A model generated the notes under the pieces. It had not been told where the DNA came from. It searched no databases and saw nothing but the letters and a program-made list of their open reading frames with translations. DNA of 64,000 nt, taken from the NCBI GenBank assembly GCA_947095585.1, contig OX352765.1, positions 87,876,965 to 87,940,964 of the forward strand, read 5' to 3'. Every line of letters starts with the position of its first letter. Positions within the stretch are counted from its first letter, which is position 1. Positions 48,290 to 61,334 of the stretch are shown here, one piece after another. A program made the translations under genes and the position numbers. The stretch comes from Nephrocerus scutellatus (taxonomy: Eukaryota; Arthropoda; Insecta; Diptera; Pipunculidae).

Positions 48290-50120
48290 CTTATTCGAAA
48301 CTTGTTTTTCTCCCCAAGGGAGTTATATCGCCCTTAGTGTGGCTGATGGTAATAAACAAGAACGAAAGCCGTCGCGTATGCAGACTATGTAGTGATACTT
48401 GTGTCAGGACAGTACCCTTCTGTGATTGGTGAAGTCATGAAAATGTCTCTAAACAAGGTTGGCTCCTGGGCAACAAGGTGTGGCCTAGGAGTCAGCTCTA
48501 GCAAAACTGAAGTGGTACTTTTCACCGCTCAGCTTAAAATACCAAATTTTGTCCTTCCTCAATAGTCAGAGGCTCACACTCACATCAGACGCTATATATC
48601 TCGGCATAATCTTAGACATGAAACTCAGCTGTAAGACGAATATTGAATTGAATTCAATAAAAGCGGGATATCAAAATGGAATCCTGGCATTGAACCGCTC
48701 ACAAAATTTTAGCCCTCTGGACTTAGATACTCACAAAATTTATTTCAACTTTCTCGGTCGTGTAGAAGGTGGTTAAAAAGGACCTCAAAGAAGTCGAAAA
48801 AAAAATATCAGCCCATCACACGCGAGAAACGCGACACGTGTCATACTCGGAATATAAAAAATTATATTTTGAGCTTAGACACTCAAAACATTTCAGCTCT
48901 CAAGGTCATGTGGAAGGTTGAAAATACAGTTCAAGTCAATGTAAATAAAAGTTTTTAAAAAGCACATATTGCTCTATATGCTAGCAACAAGTCCCTTGGT
49001 AAGAAATGGAGACTGCTGCCGAGGATGGCTCTTTGGCTGTACACAGTGGTGCTACGTCATATTCTCACTTATGAACAGCTAGTCTGGCTAGGTGGCATGC
49101 GATTAACAAAAAATACAATGCCAGCATGCTAAGTAGAATACAAAGATCAACAACTGATGGCATAACTTGAGCACTACGGTCCTGTCATACCGATGCTCTT
49201 AATACAATCCTACACTTATTACCGCCCGACTTATTAATTAAATCCGTTGCGGCTAGCGGCATGTTCCTTCTCATAGAATCTTGGTGGTTTGTCACCAAAC
49301 CGTGCGGATACTGTAATAGACTGCATTTGTTACCAAACATTATGATATCATCTTCAACTGACTACTGCGCTCCTAAGCCGTACTTCAGTTCTAGCTTTGC
49401 CGTTGAGTTTTCGATTAGAGAAAGTTGAAAGAACGTGGTAGTATCGGGACTTGTTGATGTTACTCTATTTACGTATGGATCCAAAATGAGAAATGGAGTC
49501 GGTGCTTGAGTAATCTCCGAAAAGCTTAATCTTTCAAGCTCATACAACCTGACTCTGCTAGCATCTTTCATGAGGAGATCTTTGCGATTATGGAGGCATG
49601 CAAAGCCATCCAGCTGAACTTGCTTTGATAAACCAAAGCAGAGACTTTAACCTAGTATGTGTGCCGGGGAACAGCGACATAAAGCAGACATACTGGCGAA
49701 GAAGGGCGACAGATTTGACATTGACTACACGGAGAGAATCTTCTGTCTATTGAACACAGTCAGCTAGCTCCCATACCGCCAAGAGACAGCTAAGGAAACA
49801 TGAGTTGACCAACTTAACAACATTGAGAGCGATGTTGCTTCCTATTATAAAAACAAATATACTGACTTGATCTCCAGATCACCGAAAGATATTTCCAGAG
49901 TTGTTGCCATAATCAGAGGCAACAGCCACGCAGCCAAACTGGAAATCCCGCGTAGTACTTTTTCAGGAGTTGTATTGATGGTAATAAGAAAGAAGCTCTC
50001 GTTCGTTATATCTGCAAATGAGCTACCCTGGCGGACTTCCGACTTCTTCGCAAATTGAGCAAACCTTTCTTTGCCGCCAAGCAGCAGCTTTTCAAGTATG
50101 GTATCACCAATTTGATTTCG
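48290..50120 (+). mobile_element. Family K non-LTR element, plus strand
   Basis: Plus-strand frames read NKVGSWATRCGLGVSSSKTE (RT after YADD, near 48450-48510), SEAHTHIRRYI-type decayed thumb and, at 49860, LISRSPKDISRVVAII and NSHAAKLEI, equal to the C-terminal part of 52620-55310 on the other strand. The body is full of stops. Confidence 0.65.
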
Positions 50121-50499
50121 TATCTGAATGCTACTGTTTGGATATTATCAACATAATAACCTATCAGTGTATTAGGTATCCCGAGTACTATGGCTACAAA
50201 AAGACGCAAAAAGGCGCAATTTGAGAGCCTCTGCGAGCGGCGGGCACCAAGACTCTACCTACCGTGGATATACCAGAAATATTCATTGTGGTATTCATTT
50301 GATAAACAACAAATCTATTGGCAACTAAAGTTCTTCTGAGTCTCATACTAATGACTGTCATTGTTTTCCTTATTTGAGGAGTCTTTAAGTCAGTGATCCT
50401 TGTTTTTGGTTTTACTACTACGATCGCGTTTCCACCTTTTAGTTGGTCCGTCTTGCAAATTTGCGTTCTGAAAAATTTGAAGATCAACGTGGTTTCCAT

Positions 50500-51400
50500 T
50501 AAGGTTCAGCTTTGACTCCATTGCTGTTCAACCTCGTGATGGACCTGCTCACTCGCGAAATTCAGAGAAGTCTTCTGTCACATGTGAAAACAAAGCTGTA
50601 CGCAAGGCTTAGCATATGAGTGGAAGTTATTGACACCATTGTTGTTCAATCTCTGACTCTCAAAATTCAAAGAAGTCGGATGCTACTTAACGCTGACGAC
50701 AAAGATCTTCTGTCAGATGTGAAAACAGAGCTGTGCGCAAGGCTTAGCATATGAACGTAAGTTTTTTAATTCCTATGGCCCCAGGAAATGTTTGTTTGTT
50801 TTGAATGAGGTACAGTTAAAGGTAGGTAACCAATGAGTTACACATATGCCGACAGCTTGTAATACATAGGCTGACATGTCAGCTGGGAGGGATAACTAGA
50901 TAGAAAAGTCACTCACAGAATTCAGTGTCGATGGCTGGATGAGTCTGTCATATTATGCGAAAGAAAGATCCCACAAAAACTGAAATTTGGAATACATGCA
51001 AACGAGTTATAATATATGTTTCATAATAAGGCTCGTACCTCAGAACCGTGTATAGAAAACTCCATGTAGCTTCAAGCTTCAAGCATGATCAGGGCAGTGG
51101 TGTAAGAACGCTTGACAAGGTCCGCAAAAAGTATGTAAGAGGTAACTGCAAAGTAACACCAGTATATGTAAAGCTACAGAAGAATCGCATTATCTGGTAG
51201 GGCCATGGTATGCGGAATCCAGTCGAACATACGTTGGGGCAATTGATGGATTTACCATAGAAGTCTGAAGTTACATCGTTAAGAAGAACGTTTAGGGGAG
51301 AATGTAGACAATGGGACAATGCAGGCGACTACGTCGAGGGAGAAGTGACCCGAATTATGAATAAGTGTAGGAAGAATAGCAAGAGGTAGAATTAGGTTCC
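50500..51400 (+). mobile_element. RTE-like RT fragment with internal duplication
   Basis: GSALTPLLFNLVMDLLT (50510-50560) is RT motif B. The next about 120 bp are repeated imperfectly (GTGAAAACA(A/G)AGCTGT(A/G)CGC at 50583 and 50718). Later frames read LDKVRKKYVRGNCKV, KLQKNRIIW, stop, GHGMRNPVEHTLG (51110-51230), the RTE C-terminus with WYGH turned into W-stop-GH. Confidence 0.65.
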
Positions 51401-51409
51401 TTTCTCTCT

Positions 51410-52615
51410 GTCTTTGTAATTAGTTAATCAATATATTCTATTGCAGCTGACATACCTTGTTTCTGCTGTCATAGTAAAGGCGTGGAAACTGCACAGATTT
51501 TCGCATTTTGAAATGATAAGCATATGCTTCAGAGTGGCTACGAATATCACTGATCTGATCAACTGATCTGAATTGCGATTTTTTCACTAGCTTTGAGACT
51601 CATTATGCAAAAGCATTTAACCCAATGCTGCATAAAATGATGTAACTCAACCACACACAATATATACGCATTTAACCAAACGTAGTTGATATAGCACCCC
51701 TTATCCTTGAAACTCATCTCATCGCAGGTAATTGAATAAAATTATCGTTGTGCTAGCATATCATCCCTGCTCTTCGTTCAATCGAGAAAAAAAAGTGGAA
51801 AAATCTAGCCCAGATATCGATGACGAAGTTTCCTTGTTGCAGTGTGCTCTACAACCCCATCATTATAATCATCGCAAGCAGAGAACAATAATTTTCCCGT
51901 CTGATGCGGACGTAAACTAATGGGGGGATAAAGTGCACGACTACACATCTCGTGACGTATAGAATTATAATCGTTTGGTGGTGGTGTCCTGGTAAATATC
52001 GAAAACTGGCACGAAATTGAGGCTGCAATTTTGCCAGTCGACGGTGTTGATGAGCTTCCCTTGTCTACACATTATTGTATGCGAATCTGGTCGCGCGATG
52101 AACGCGACTTTCCGCTCTTATTTCGACGCTCGATGACTCTTGATTCCATACTCTACTCGCTTATTCGAGTGTGAAATGTCAACGCAGACTTACGAGCGAT
52201 CATCATGTGACAACTGTGCGCAACGCAATGCTGGTCCTTCTCATCAGCAGCTAACAATGCGACGCGTTCTACCACAGTATTTGCTCCAAAGGACTTTTTC
52301 GTTGCTATGTTTCCCCTAAAATGGCAGGGTACAATAATTGGATGTACAGTCAAAATGCAGACAGAAGGATACAAATATGCGATTACACAACTTGCTATAA
52401 TCACACATTAGACTTTTGTTTTTATTGTTGTAAAGCTTTACACAGGACACTGCGGGCAGCAGGACGCAGGAGGAACTATAGACTTTTACAGTGAGAAATC
52501 AAGTTTGTTGCATTTAAAAAAATTTAAGGTAATATTCATTTGTGGTTTTTTGTCTGAAAAAATCTCTCCAAACTCTACATTCTTTTCTTATCTAAGATCC
52601 GAATCATAATTTCGT
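51410..52615. other. Gene-free stretch
   Basis: No supported gene. AT-rich with a CpG-containing patch near 52085-52135. Confidence 0.35.
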
Positions 52616-52619
52616 TTAT

Positions 52620-55310
52620 TTATATTTTGGACATTAAATTAATCCAAAATTCTACAGGCAGAATTCTACAAAAATTATCTCAATCTCTCCAAACTCTACA
52701 AAGGGAATGTATTTATTATTGGACGTTCTTTTGTTTAAAAGAGAGCCGCAAGTCCCGGACAGCTGCACAGAAAATGAATGAGAGTTTCTTTCTCTTTCAC
52801 AACCAAGCAGCTCCTGAAAAAGGTATTGTGAGCAATTCCCAGTTTGGCTTTGTGTCTGCACACCGGCCAGTGGGCCGTGGTTATGGCAACCACTCTGGAA
52901 ATATCTTTCCGAGATCTGGAGATCAGCTCGGTGTATTTGTTTTTATTATAGGAAGGCCACATCGTTCTCGATTTTGTGGAATTGGTTTAATTACTCCATC
53001 TAAGCTATACTTTGGTTGTACAGAAGGAAAGGATATACGTTCCCTAACGGAACTTAAAGAACAGCAGACTGTTTCAGCGCAGTCCGTATCCAATGTGACG
53101 CCCTTCTTTGCCAGTACTGCTTTTTCATTGCCGTCAATGTCGCTGTGAACGGCACCCACACTAGGGTCAAGTCTATGCATTGGCTTATCGAAGCCGGTTT
53201 GGCCTCTCACTGCATGAGGAGTTTAGAGCTGTTGCTTGTCGCAATTATGGCTTTAAGAGCGTATTGGCTGTCTACACATATACCGGCCTTGGGCGCTATT
53301 ACGGTATTGTGAGATAGGGCCCTGCATGCCTCTCTTATCGCTAAAATCTCCGCCTGAAAGACACTAGCAGATTAAGATAGTTTGTAGGACCTTGAAAGGT
53401 TAAAGTTTTCAGAGTAATCTCCAGCACCGACTCAATTACTCATCTTGGAACCATCAGTGAACAGAGTTACATCAAAAAGCAACACAACTCTTCAGTCCTT
53501 CCAACTTTCTCGAGCTGGAAACTTTACGGAAAAGCTAGGATTGAAGTGATGTTTAGGAGTGCAGTAGTCGGTTGACGATGGTATCATAGCCTGTGGTAAT
53601 GACTGCAGTATATTGCAGTGGCCATATGGTTTGTTACCAAACCAAACAAGTTCTCTGAGCCGGACCGCGCTGCACGCCATTAGTTCATGAGGTATTAAGT
53701 GTAGGATTGTGTTAAGAGCATCGGTGTGACAGAACCGAAGTGCTACAGTTATATCAACAGCTGCGGATCTGTATATTCTGTTTAGCTTGCAAGCATTGTA
53801 CTTTTTATTAATCGCCGATTACCAAACCAGACAACCATAGGTAAGAATAGGACGCACCAGTGCTGTGTACAGCCACAGAACCATCCTCGGCTGTAGTCCC
53901 CATTTGCTGCCAACGGTATTGCTGCTAGCAAATATGGCAATGTAAGCTTTTTTAGCCCTTAATTCTGTATTTCTACTTCTAGCTGAGTTTCCTGTCTAGG
54001 ATCTTACCGAGATATTTTGCTTTCTAGGAAAGCGTAAGTCTCTGAGCATTGAGCTTGTATTTTGGACTAAGTGGTGAAAAGTATCATTTCAGTCTTGCCA
54101 GAGTTAACCCCCAGACCACAACCGGTAGTTCAGGAACTAACCCTGCATAGAGCCCTTTCTATGAGCTCACTAATCACGAAAGGGTACTTGTCTCGACACA
54201 AGTTATACCACGTCGCCTGCATATGCAACGACTCTCGTCATCTCGATCTCAAGTGTCCTTGCTTATAACCAACAGCCGTAAAAGAGTCGATAACATTCTC
54301 CCTGGGAAGAGCCTCTGTCATCTGATGTGTTAGTACTGCTACTGCCCAAATTGCCACGGATCACCCTGCTACCTAGCATGGATATGATCCACTATATTAG
54401 AGGTTGTTCTACCCTTAACTGAGTGAGGGCCTTCTTAATGACATTTATGTGGACATTGTTAAATGCGCCTTCTATATTGCGAAAGGTGTCAAGGGTGTAT
54501 TGCTTGAAATCAAGGGAGGGTTATATTTTGTGTACTCCCTCGTGGAGGGCTGTCTCTGTCGCCTTTAAGGTAAGCATTCTGGTATTTTGATACAGCCGTA
54601 TCTTCAAAACTCAGTCTTATGTGATAGTTTCAGATTCGCTTCAGTGTTTTCAGCAGTAACGACGATAGACTAAGTGGTCTAAAATCGTTCGCCTTCCTTG
54701 GGAATGAACATCACTTGTACTCTTCTCCAACTGTAGGGAACATAGCTCAGTCGTAGGCAACTTCTGAAAATAATCACTTACCCAGGGGTAGACACACCTA
54801 TAGTCTTCCGAAGCATAATAGTCAGCATTCCTTGAAGGCCAGGCGATTTGTACGCAGAACAATTGGGAATGGCCCAGGAAACCTTTTCGTGGGTTATAAT
54901 GTTGTACACTTCGCTGTCGTGAGCACTTAGCCAGTGAGCTAAGCCCGAGTCATTTCATGCGGGAAAGTGTGTATTTGCTAAGATGTGTAAAACTTCAGCG
55001 GTTAATTCTGTCGAACTGCCTTCTGGTCTTTTTATAACGTTCGAATAAGATTAGATAGATAGATTCCATTGGATAGAGCCTTACATATTCTGGCAGCTTT
55101 CTTTGTGGACACAATTGATTGACAGAACTCCATGTATTAATGTCGTCTAGGCTCCCTGATGGCTTTCATGCAGTCCTTGTAGGGTTACCAGAAACTATTA
55201 GTATAGCAGATATTGAACATGGATCTGGAAAGTCTTCTGAGTTTCTCCATTTTATAGCTCCACGTAGGAAAATGCTTTTTCCTGTTGCGACTGATCGGGC
55301 ATGAAAATTT
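52620..55310 (-). mobile_element. Family K non-LTR element, RT plus RNase H
   Basis: Minus-strand frames give RPLSLSSLLLKTLKR (RT start, near 54680), KYQNAYLKGD, decayed motifs A-C, QRLTLS-KAKYLGKILDRKLS (54030-53970), RNase H (GICVDS-like, then SDIDGNEKA near 53130) and the Cys-rich end CLVVKEKETLIHFLCSCPG near 52780. Frame breaks are frequent. The 5' limit is uncertain. Confidence 0.75.
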
Positions 55311-56175
55311 CATGGCCAAATTCATGCTGCTTTCAAACAACTTAATGTTGTAGTCTACGTCCACAGTCGTAGCTGGTTCAATAGAAGGAATTTGGCCTAG
55401 TTTGGTATGGATAACGTTACTGAATTTTATCCACTTCGTTCTTTAAATATTCCTATACAATTTGGGAGTCTCCGTCTGGTGAGACAGGTCGAACATTATA
55501 TATCTATGATCGGAATATGAATTGACACTGGAGACAGTTCACTTGTCAACCCTGAATTGGAAATTACTTGTATTAAATTTTACATCTATCACTTCCTTCC
55601 ATCAATTGTAACTATCCGATATCGGAAAAATAAAGGAGGGAGGACTACTAGTATTGTGTATCTTAAAATTATATTTTATGAGAAAATCAAATAAGGACTC
55701 ACACCACGTTCTTTATCTTCCGAGCTTCCCCAGAGGTCCATGATGCTGGTGTTGCAGAGTACGCTATAATCTTCCACTGTTCTTCAGCCTGGAATTTAAA
55801 CTCCTTCCCGGAGTTATTTAATAAGATTGCGTGCTAATCACGTCGGGGTCACCAAATGTTTGTTCGGTCTAGTGTATTAACCAAGGTTCTTGTACCTTCA
55901 CAATAGTTGATGGCACTGGCACAGATGAATATGGTGAAGCGGTGTTTAAACGGCAATGCTGGTGACTACCAAATCGGCGATTTAATTAAGACTCTGTTAT
56001 GGTGTGTTCCTTGATTGAATGACACTCTGTTTTATTTTTTCTCATATTATAAATATATGGCGAATTGATGGTTATCATGGGCCTGTTGGTGACGTGAGAA
56101 GATTATGTCGAATTTTCTCCCTTGGAGGTGCTTCTGCTAGAGGTAACCATTTCTGATGTTTACCGATCTGCGTAG
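55311..56175. other. Stretch without a recognised gene
   Basis: It lies between a family K element and the BEL remnant and might include an LTR or leader of the latter, but I see no matching second copy. Confidence 0.3.
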
Positions 56176-56179
56176 AGCT

Positions 56180-57110
56180 TGAATTTGGCTTATCACCTGA
56201 TATTGGTTTTGGAGAAACTTGTAGAGTTTTCGAGCCGGTTTGAGATTCCAAATCTTGAATCTCAACAGGTAGAGTTGATAACCTGTGTATTGTTCTTCAA
56301 AAAATGCTGTTTGCTGTTTGGATATCTGTGACGCGCACTACCCCGTCTTTTCCTGGGAAGGTTTGAATGATTCTCCCAAGTGGACTGGACTTTAATAATG
56401 ACCAAAGTTCCTGGAAGAATTTTGTTGGATTTGTGCTGCCATTGGTGTCGCTGTTAAAGCTCATGTAAATATTCATTTTGCCAGAAGCCTGCCTTAATGT
56501 CTGACATAATCTTCCATTTTGCTGGGAGATTAACCCTAGATGGTTCAGCTACTGGATCAATGAGGTTTGTTTACGGTTCTCCTATGATAAAATGTCCAAC
56601 ACTCGGACATTTCATCATACGAGAACCGTTAACAAACCCCATATAATCGTTCGGGTCAGCTGACAACGGAGCAAGTGGTCTTGAAATCATTATGGCTTCA
56701 ATTTCAATCACCAATATCTCTAGATCTTAATAGGACAATGTTGCAGGTTCCATGTAGCGTTGTAAGAAATGTTTTTGCCGATTTTACAGCTGCTTCCCAA
56801 AGTGCCTTAGGAGGAATAAAATGAAATTCTATTCCCTTAGCTATGAATGCGTGGTGTATCTTTGCTTTTGCATTGTCAATGTGAATGATTTCGATCAGTT
56901 CTTGTAATTGATTCTTGGTGCCAACAAAGTTGGTTGCGTCGTCGCAATACAGTTGAGGGCAATTTACTCGCCTTCCGATGTATCGTTCTATAGCCGTTTT
57001 AAATCCCATAATTGAGAGGTCTGTAACCAGATGTAGGTGAACTGCCTTTGATGCAAAATAGCAGAATACCGCAATGTATGTATGAGGATGCTTCACACAG
57101 CGGCGGTGTC
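56180..57110 (-). mobile_element. BEL/Pao retrotransposon remnant: integrase and C-terminal tail
   Basis: On the minus strand, 57096-56704 carries the integrase core. After a palindromic break (56639-56563) come GHFIIGEP, LPAKWKIMSDIKAGFW and NKILPGTLVIIK, then GRIIQTFPGKDGVVRVTD in another frame, the typical BEL/Pao end. Stops and frameshifts make it defective. Confidence 0.85.
56704..57096 (-). pseudogene. BEL/Pao integrase core fragment
   Basis: Reads FASKAVHLHLVTDLS (first catalytic Asp in TDLS), YIGRRVNCPQLYCDDATNFV (second Asp) and LWEAAVKSAK (catalytic Glu). The usual HFGG between FIPP and LWEAA is missing (FIPPKALWEAA), a small in-frame deletion. It lacks the zinc-binding start. Confidence 0.85.
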
Positions 57111-57114
57111 AGAA

Positions 57115-58970
57115 AGTATACAAAATAAATAGAAAATAAAATAAAATTTTAGAAAGTTTTCAAATTGCTTAGATACTAATGAATATTTTTTCCAGTGCAC
57201 TTTACACCCATAATGTATGCACTTAGGCTTAAGCATTGCTATCTGATTTTCGTCCGTCCACGATGTCCTTTTCGCGAGTGGAAATCCAGAGTGCTCTAGA
57301 GTCGTGATGCTACCAAACCACCGATTTACGTGAATTTATACGACACAGAGGACACTTGCATCGCCACCCATCAAACACCAAACTCATTACGAAGCGTTCG
57401 TCAAGTCCTCCCGCCGACAATCCCCGGCGTTGCTTATGATATGCGAAATGTGCAAAGTAAATGCAGCGAATGCGAAAAACATTCACACACCAAAAACCAA
57501 CAAACAGCCTACAGGCTACAGCAACAACAACAAAAAAAAGAAAACAATTCAAATCCAGGACGAGGCGCATTTCATTAGTATGTCGCGAAGCAGTAGAACA
57601 GTGGCAGTTGATCCTTGCTGCTGTTCCGCCGTTCTGCAACAAATCAGCAATGAGTAAGTATGAGCCAGCGTATGTTTGTGTTTCGGTGTGTGAGTTTGTA
57701 AAAGGGTGTCCTGCAAATGAACATACATAATTTACACGATTCTAAGTGCACAACCAACTAATCCTCTTGGCTTACTATAACGATGACGATAAGGACAAGA
57801 CCGCGCAATGCCATCTCGCTGGAAGCAGCAGCTATCCTGATGATGTTCCCGCCTGTAATTCAAGTATGTGTATGTTTAAAATTTTGCAGGACGCGCGTCT
57901 CTCTCTTGAAGGCAGTAGTGTTCCGCTCTGCACATCACAGCATGAGTCCGACTATAACACGTTATATGATGTTCATGTGCTTAGATAATTTGAGCCCAGT
58001 GTGACTGGCACACCACACGGACGCACTGCAAACCAAGTGAAATAATATACAGGGACTCGGCGCACTCGAACTGCAAGTTGTAACTTTTCATCTTCCACTG
58101 GGGACCAAATGAGATGCGATGCGATACGATCCGCTGAGCTGAGACTGCGAAGGACGAACTCGCTTGATTTGGTTTTCCTGTTTTTGAATCATTTTAGTTT
58201 CCGCCACAACTTTTGCTAAGTAACTTTTTATTAGGCATTTAAAATTATAATTTTGCTTCAGAGATGCAGAGCAGCATCTCATGTGTGGTTGCTCGCCATA
58301 CTCCATCCAACAAAATACCCTCCTTACACACGACACACATAGTAGTTGCACATTACTTTTGATGATTTGTTGCGTGTCTTGTCGGGCGTTATAAGAGCAT
58401 CAGCGAGCGGCACACTCATCATGTGTGCATACTTAGGAAATTGTTTTCGGAACTTGGGCGGAGCCGTTGAATTGGTCATAAGCGGCATGAAATCAAAACA
58501 CAGACACACGGTGCTCATCTACTGCTAATGTGTAATGGGTAAGCAATTAAAATGGGAGAACATAAAGAGGAGCCAGCCAGCGCCATTTTGCCACATAGCC
58601 ATGCAAAGAAGATGCGTTCTACTTTTTGCCCAAGGGCTAATGTTTTGTCTGCTAATGAGACTCATGTGAATTGTGATGAAAGCAGGGCTGTTGGAGGGAA
58701 CCGAGCAGTAGGCGTAATTGAGTGGAGGAAGCACACACTTGTTTCTAGCTGCGATTCCGAGCCAAAGTTAAGATGATGTTGAGTTGAAAAAAAAAAAGAT
58801 AATTATTATACTTTGACAAGAAATGCTCTCCTGCTGATTGTTGTGTAATGGAAATTTGAAAAGTTTTTTGCTAATTTCTGTTACTAGCATCAAATTTAAA
58901 AGTTCCCGTGCTCTGCAGGGAGAGGAACTTAATGTAGCATATTAAGACAACATAGTTACAAATTAGTTGA
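57115..58970. other. Gene-free stretch
   Basis: No supported gene. AACAACAACAAAAAAAAG near 57524 and similar runs give overlapping spurious frames. It looks like unique intergenic or intronic DNA. Confidence 0.4.
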
Positions 58971-58973
58971 TAA

Positions 58974-60470
58974 TTCATCATCATCATCATCATCATATAT
59001 GGCTCTACAACCGGGGTTCGGTCCTGGCCTCCCTCAAAAACTCTCTCTTCCTGTCCCAATTTTTAACCGATGTCATCCAGTTTTGCATCCCTATATTCTG
59101 GCGTCCTGGTCTAAGCCATCATTCCAGCGTAGGATTGACCGGCCTTGCTGCAGTGTTCCATAAATACTACCGCAAAGGTCTTTCCGAGCAGGATCCTCTA
59201 CGCTCATGCCAACTAGGTGTCCTGCCCACCAAAGCCTATCGAACTTAATTCTCTTCACGATGTCGACATTGCGCTAACGCTCGAAGATCTCATCATTATA
59301 GAGTCTTCGGAATCATCCTTCCTCATATACGGGGCCAACAATTCTTCGTAAGACTTTTCTCTTGAACGCGGCTAAGAGGTCAGAAGGGTTATTGCCAAGC
59401 ACCAAAGGATCTTGCTAAGCATTCAAGTCTCGGATCCATATGTAAGTACTGGAATATGACCATTGTCTTATATACCAGCAGTTTGGATATTATGGTTAAG
59501 TTCTTCGATTTGAAGATTCTTGACACACTTTAGTACGCTTTGTTGGCTTCAAGAAACCGTGCGCGTTTTTCGGGTTTCATGCTGATATCGGCTGATACAG
59601 TTGATCCAAGATAGTTAAAGGGTTGCACTTCTTCAAAATCGAGCTCCACTATTTTGATTGAGTGACCAATGTTAGATCTTCTACTCGCAGACGTGACCAC
59701 CATGTACTTTGTTTTGCTCTCATTTATCTGCAGCCCCAGATTTCGTGCCGCCTGCTCGATCCGTATGAAAGCTTTCTTCCTTGGTTTTCTACCCACGATC
59801 TCAATATCGTCTGCGTAAGTCAGTATCTGAATGGACTTATAGAGGATTGTTCCTCTCGCTGTTACGTCAGGGTCTCTGATCACTTTTTCCAACGCCAGGT
59901 TGAAGAGGACGCAGGCCAGTCTATCTAATTGTCGGAGCCCGTTATAGATGTTGAATGGGCTTGATAGTGATCCGGATATTTTTACTTGGCTTATAGCATT
60001 GGTCATGGTCAACCTACACAGTCGTGGCAGTTTATTTGGAATGGCGAATTCTCTCATGGCTTTATAAAGTTCTACTCTGGCTATGCTATAATAGGCGGCC
60101 TTAAAGTCTATAAAAATATGGTGTAGTGAGTTTTGAAACTCTAGACATTTTTCCATCACCTGCCGAAGGGTGTAATTCTGATCAGTTGTTGATTTGCCTG
60201 GGATGAAGTCACACTGGTATAGACCAATTATGATTTTAGCGTATGTGGCTATCCTGTTTTGAAGGATAGAGGTGAAAATCTTATACGCGGTACTAAGCAA
60301 CGTGGCACCACGATAATTGCTGCATTTTGTGATATCACCCTACTTAAGTATGAGGCACAGGATGTCTCTTCGCCCGTCTTCTGGCATAGCTTCTTGCTCC
60401 TATACTTGCACTATTAATTCATGAATTGCTTGGTCTAATGTGGACATGGCCCAAATGTGAACATTCAGGT
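58974..60470 (-). mobile_element. Family A RTE-like element, best RT copy
   Basis: The 3' end at 58974 has eight tandem ATC (GAT on the element's strand), followed inward by the conserved 3' UTR block (59000-59260) and an RT frame at 60300-59530. It ends at about 60470 within the linker. The 5' half is absent, as is usual for non-LTR insertions. Confidence 0.85.
59530..60300 (-). pseudogene. Family A reverse transcriptase (256 codons open)
   Basis: RT motifs in order: STTDQNYTLRQVMEK, FIDFKAAYYSI (motif A), LRQLDRLACVLFNLALE (motif B, with Leu for the usual Gly in RQGD), YADDIEIVGR (motif C, YADD at 59817-59806), INESKTKYMVVTS and FNYLGSTVS. It starts in mid-RT and lacks endonuclease, and Met at the start is not the element's own start. 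The changed motif B makes activity doubtful. Confidence 0.85.
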
Positions 60471-60579
60471 ACTGCAGAGGAAACAATTACTTGCCTAGAA
60501 TACAAACCACCGATAAGTACCTTTTGTAAACGAGGCCAAATCAATTATTTTCTAATCCATTTTGGATTGTCAGGTTAAC

Positions 60580-60795
60580 TTAACAATGTAAGTCCTGTCT
60601 GGAGGAAGAAGAAACAACTATACATTTCCTTTGAGCTGTTCTACTTTTTCCAAGCTTAGGATGAAAATTTTTGAAAGAAAGGGATATAATACCGATCAAT
60701 GAACTTCGATCGTAGAAAGTATATATATCAAGTCCTTCGCTACCTAAAGGTAACGTAGAGATTTCAGTAGTGAACTAGCTGGAAACGAGTACAAT
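60580..60795 (+). mobile_element. Family K ORF2 C-terminal fragment
   Basis: A plus-strand frame reads CLEEEETTIHFL, then LFPSLG and ERDIIPINELRS, like the Cys-rich end with the KETLIHFLCSCPGL block near 52780 on the other strand. Confidence 0.5.
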
Positions 60796-60937
60796 GGACC
60801 GACTAACTAACACACTAACCCACCACAAATATGCATATGTATAGGTATAAATATAATCCACAGACTTCATTACATCAAAAAAAATTAACCATTTGATGCG
60901 TTTTTTTTTTTTTTAAATCAGGCCAGAAATCGCGTTA

Positions 60938-60983
60938 CAGTCAATGGAGGCCCAAGCTAACAGTCAATGGAGGCCCAAGCTAA
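60938..60983. repeat. 23-bp tandem duplication
   Basis: CAGTCAATGGAGGCCCAAGC plus TAA occurs twice with no change, next to a T17-type run at about 60898. Recent event. Confidence 0.95.
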
Positions 60984-61079
60984 CAATGACAACAACGAAA
61001 TCACTTATTTCATAAGAAATAATAAAGAAATTCGGGTACATTTAAAAAAGAAATTTGTATGGGAGTCCCCCGATCCCAG

Positions 61080-61265
61080 GGCCCGATCACTTTCAAATTT
61101 CTACAAAAAGTGTTGTTTTAATAGAAAGTGTTGTCATGTGAGATACTCATGTGTGCAAAGTTTCAATAAAATCTAATTTTATGAAGTGGGTTAAGAATTG
61201 ATCACAATATTTGGTGTGCCAGTCCGCCAGCCAGCCAGCCAGCCACGTGCACGCGAAGTTAATAT
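61080..61265. repeat. Dispersed repeat E, copy 2
   Basis: Follows copy 1 (5025-5230) in order: GGGCCCGATC, AATAGAAAGTG, CACAATATTTGG, CAGCCAGCCAGCCAGCC. Non-coding. Confidence 0.5.
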
Positions 61266-61334
61266 AGAGAATTTAAATAGCTCAAGTTCACAAACTCATA
61301 CTGGCGATAACTTTAATTGTACGTACACAAAACA

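Noticed and set aside
52627..53148. 173-codon plus frame
   Set aside because: Antisense of the family K RNase H region, which is clearly coding on the minus strand.
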